DNA from: Deinococcus malanensis
GTDB lineage: Bacteria > Deinococcota > Deinococci > Deinococcales > Deinococcaceae
Direction of reading: 5' to 3'
Assembly (NCBI RefSeq): GCF_014647655.1
Contig: NZ_BMPP01000009.1
Span: 62,001 to 126,000, forward strand
Length of the DNA stretch: 64,000 nucleotides
The position numbers were made by a program, and so were the translations under genes. The notes beneath the pieces are model-generated. The model was not told the origin of the DNA and did not search any database. It was given only the letters and a program-made list of their open reading frames with translations. Shown here piece after piece: positions 61,589 to 64,000 of the stretch (the first letter of the stretch is position 1; each line of letters opens with the position of its first letter).

Positions 61589-62986
61589 TTAGAAGGTGCT
61601 GACGTTCAGGCGGCCGTTCGTGACGGTCTTGAGGTTCAGGCTGGCGGTGGCAGCAGCGCTGCTCATGATGGCCTCCTTGATCTGCTGGGCCGTGGCAGTG
61701 GTGTTCGTGCTGGCGTACAGGGCTGCGCCGCCCGAGACGTGCGGCGTGGCCATGCTGGTGCCGTTGTACGAACCATAGGTGTTGGTGGGCAGGGTCGACA
61801 TTACGGCGACACCGGGCGCACCGATATCCACGGTCTTGGCGCCGTAGTTGGAGAAGCGTGCCAGGGCGCCGGTCTTGTCGATGGCGGCGACCGCGATCAC
61901 GCAGTCCCAGCCGCGCGTGCCGGCGTTGGTGCACTCGTAGTTGCTGGGGTAGTTGGCGGTGGTGTCGTTGTTGTCGCCCACACCGTCGCTGCCGCCGTTG
62001 CCCGCTGCGGCGATGAACAGGATGCCGGCGTCACCACCACGGTTGATGGCGTCGAGCAGGCCCTGCGAGAAGCCACCCCCGCCCCAGGAGTTGCTGGTCG
62101 CCACGATGTTTAACTTATGCCGCGTTTTCAGGTCAGTGAAGTAGTCCACCGCCTTGATGGCGTCGGCCAGCGAACCGCCCCGCGAGCCGAGGAACTTGCC
62201 GCTGATCATGGTGACGTTCCAGTTGACACCCGCGACGCCGACACCGTTTCCACCGACCCCACCGATGGTGCCGGCCACGTGGGTGCCGTGCTCGTCGGTG
62301 CCTTCGCGCTTGTTACCGTCATAGATGGTGTTGTTGCCGTTGGCAAAGTCCCAGCCACGCGTGTCGTCCACGTAGCCGTTGCCGTCATTGTCCACCCCGT
62401 CTGCAGCGTCAAAGGGGTTAAGCCAGATGTTGGCAGCCAGATCAGGATGGGTAAACTGAATGCCCTCGTCGATCACGCCGATGTAGACGTTCTTGCTGCC
62501 GGTGTGGTTGGCAGCCCAGGCCTCGCCCGCTTGGCTGCCGAACCCGTTGGCGGGGCTGGTCGCGTCGCCGTACATGCCCCACAGGGTGCCGTCGGTGTAG
62601 TACGGGTCGTTGCTGGTCGCTGCGTGCATGTAGATCCAGTTCGGCTCCGCAAAGCGCACGTTGGGGTTGCGGCTCAGTGCGCGCACAATGGCGTCCACAG
62701 CCTGCCCGTTGGTGATCTGCATGCGGTAAAGCGGGGCTCCATCAGTCACGGCCACCTGCTCGGCCACGCGCAGACCCTGGCGCTCGACGTCACGCAGACC
62801 CTGACTGCCCGCCGCACGGGTGAATTGCACCAGGACTTCCCCGGCCACCGCGGCAGGCGACGCTGAAACAACCTGCGAAGACAGTGCGGAACTGGCACTG
62901 GTCGGGGCATCCTGTCCGCAGGCTGCAAGCAATGCGGTCAGGAGGAGTCCAGGAAGCAATAGAGCAGGACGGGCAATCTGTGCCAT
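61589..62986 (-). CDS. Subtilisin-family lipoprotein protease (second copy)
   Basis: The 465-aa product has lipobox LLAAC (C23), a short propeptide region (about 45-118; RNPNVRFAEPNWI) and an S8 domain with D173 (GVIDEGIQ, an uncommon DEG form of the usual DTG), H233 (EHGTHVAGT), N330 (AAGNGG) and S411 (NGTSMATPHVSGG). A calcium-site-like DAADGVDNDGNGYVDD insert lies at 193-208. CTGGAGA lies before the ATG. It is not a recent duplicate: sequence similarity to its neighbour is limited. Confidence 0.9.
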   Translation of the reverse strand: MAQIARPALLLPGLLLTALLAACGQDAPTSASSALSSQVVSASPAAVAGEVLVQFTRAAGSQGLRDVERQGLRVAEQVAVTDGAPLYRMQITNGQAVDAIVRALSRNPNVRFAEPNWIYMHAATSNDPYYTDGTLWGMYGDATSPANGFGSQAGEAWAANHTGSKNVYIGVIDEGIQFTHPDLAANIWLNPFDAADGVDNDGNGYVDDTRGWDFANGNNTIYDGNKREGTDEHGTHVAGTIGGVGGNGVGVAGVNWNVTMISGKFLGSRGGSLADAIKAVDYFTDLKTRHKLNIVATSNSWGGGGFSQGLLDAINRGGDAGILFIAAAGNGGSDGVGDNNDTTANYPSNYECTNAGTRGWDCVIAVAAIDKTGALARFSNYGAKTVDIGAPGVAVMSTLPTNTYGSYNGTSMATPHVSGGAALYASTNTTATAQQIKEAIMSSAAATASLNLKTVTNGRLNVSTF

Positions 62987-63221
62987 AAGTCTCCAGATAG
63001 AGCACCTGAATTTAAGCGTCTGGATCGTGTCCGACACTGGGTGCACCTATTGATTTGTGTTGCTCCCGGACATGCTGCCGCCTCGCCATCATTTCAACAT
63101 TGAAAAACTTCACAAAAACTCAGATATCTCAAAAAGTGAAGAAAGTATGAAAGTCAGTCAGAATAGCGATCAGGACGTCAGAGAGCTTACCTGGAGGTCG
63201 CCCAAAATATGAGGAGGTCTC

Positions 63222-63542
63222 ATGGCTGCAGCCACGATTGCTCGTCCGCCGGCAATATCTGCTTGCACGTTGCAACTACCCGTGTTAGAGACGGTGGATC
63301 GCGTTGAGCCGCACGTCCTGTCAGTGACTCTGACAGGGCCTCAGTGCTCTGTGCATCGGAAAACCCTCTTCCCGTTCGTACCGAGAGGGGCAGTGAACGG
63401 GCCGACAACGCCCGCATGGCACAGCCCGCCTGAGACGCTGGGGTTGCCCGGCGCGGGCGAACGGCATCCCGGTCAGGACTCAGCGCCGTTGCCTCGCTGG
63501 CCCTCTGCCGCCTCTCCCTGTGCTTTAGGCCGTTTCCTGTAA
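63222..63542 (+). CDS. Doubtful small protein with a strong ribosome site
   Basis: The 106-codon frame starts at ATG 63222 just 4 bases after GAGGAGG, the best Shine-Dalgarno in the area. The product (MAAATIARPPAISACTLQLP...) is Pro- and Thr-rich and has no recognised domain; the second half looks non-coding. A real start followed by a disrupted gene is possible. Confidence 0.3.
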   Translation: MAAATIARPPAISACTLQLPVLETVDRVEPHVLSVTLTGPQCSVHRKTLFPFVPRGAVNGPTTPAWHSPPETLGLPGAGERHPGQDSAPLPRWPSAASPCALGRFL

Positions 63543-64000
63543 CCAGCGGATCCAGGGGCGGCCCACGGGCTCAGCCTCCTCAGGTACCGCTGCCGAGTGT
63601 TGCCAGGCACGAAAAAGAGGCAGTGGAATCGGAGCACTGGCCACCCGTCCTGTACGTGCCCGGTGCCGGTGCCACTGCCGGGCCAGAAGTTCGATGGCCT
63701 CTGGTGCAGGGCCGCTCAGGTCGCGCCGCTGCCCCGCTGGCGCACCCTGCACCACCTGTGCCAGACACCGGGCCACAGCACTGACTTCTACCGGCTGCAA
63801 CGTGACGCCTGTTGGCACCAGCGTGACAGGGCCCAGGGTGAGTTTTCCCAGGAGGTCCGCGACAAACTTGTGAAACTGGGTGGACCGCTGGATAGTCAGG
63901 CGCAGGCCGCTCGTCCTGAGCCGGCGCTCAATCTCCAGCTTCTCGCGGTAGTAGGGTGCCCCCTGCATGCGTTCGAGACCACTGATACTCATATAGACGA
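63525..64000 (-). CDS. NAD(P)-binding (NmrA-like) protein, N-terminus beyond the window
   Basis: At least 158 residues of the C-terminal part of an NmrA/atypical SDR protein are visible: VYMSISGLERMQGAPYYREK, LEIERRLRTSGLRLTIQRST and VTLQPVEVSAVARCLAQV. YxxxK-like YYREKLE and the TIQRSTQFHKF segment match this group. The frame stays open to the window edge, and the ATG at 63992 lies inside a conserved strand, so the true start is outside. Confidence 0.8.
   Translation of the reverse strand, partial: VYMSISGLERMQGAPYYREKLEIERRLRTSGLRLTIQRSTQFHKFVADLLGKLTLGPVTLVPTGVTLQPVEVSAVARCLAQVVQGAPAGQRRDLSGPAPEAIELLARQWHRHRARTGRVASAPIPLPLFRAWQHSAAVPEEAEPVGRPWIRWLQETA

Overview
The window is about 64 kb of high-GC DNA with the features of a Deinococcus chromosome; the genus is inferred from gene content and style, not proven. 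The signs are: many genes with a TANNNT -10 box 5-10 bases before the start codon (leaderless promoters), a large DUF11/beta-barrel surface-protein operon, an HRDC protein fused to a dead PLP-fold domain, and proteinase K-type lipoprotein proteases. There are two tRNA genes (Gln-UUG and Trp-CCA). I found no rRNA, CRISPR array, prophage or replication origin.

Left part (1-23.5 kb): an FMN riboswitch leads into ribD-ribE-ribBA-ribH (riboflavin synthesis). Next come a PDZ/radical-SAM DUF512 protein, mscL, a DinB-fold protein, a VWA protein, a secreted protein and the HRDC/PLP-like fusion. A cobalamin riboswitch with its own terminator leads into btuF-btuC-btuD and a [2Fe-2S] ferredoxin (vitamin B12 uptake). 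Then follow plsC, xseB, a flavin reductase-like protein, a large secreted phytase-like/GDPD protein, an M42 aminopeptidase, an SDR, three tandem cupins, a PaaI thioesterase and a DUF4384 surface protein.

Middle (23.4-42.9 kb): tRNA-Gln, an 880-aa DEAD/DEAH-DUF1998 helicase, then a 12.7-kb minus-strand operon of five exported proteins (38992 down to 26301). These are a small DUF11-like protein, a Ser/Thr-rich protein, a DUF11/SdrD_B-type protein, a 1587-aa protein ending in an outer-membrane barrel, and a second DUF11 protein with a low-GC half. A terminator-like hairpin after gene 2 and repeated motifs in the leader suggest regulated, graded expression. uppS, mutY and an unknown 492-aa protein follow.

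Right part (43-64 kb): SnoaL and GNAT genes, a DUF418 membrane protein, then a small accessory segment (about 44.5-47.9 kb) flanked by two identical 31-bp terminators. It holds a coiled-coil gene whose 3' end is an IS1-type transposase remnant, an unknown gene and a long inverted repeat. After it come an auxiliary unsaturated fatty-acid oxidation pair (dienoyl-CoA isomerase and reductase), a CHASE3 histidine kinase with a receiver-only regulator, pdxY with an ankyrin protein, a DmpA-type peptidase, a Ppx/GppA phosphatase with a zinc-ribbon coiled-coil protein, nth with an MFS exporter, tRNA-Trp, a lipoprotein, two tandem S8 lipoprotein proteases and a partial NAD(P)-binding protein cut by the window end.
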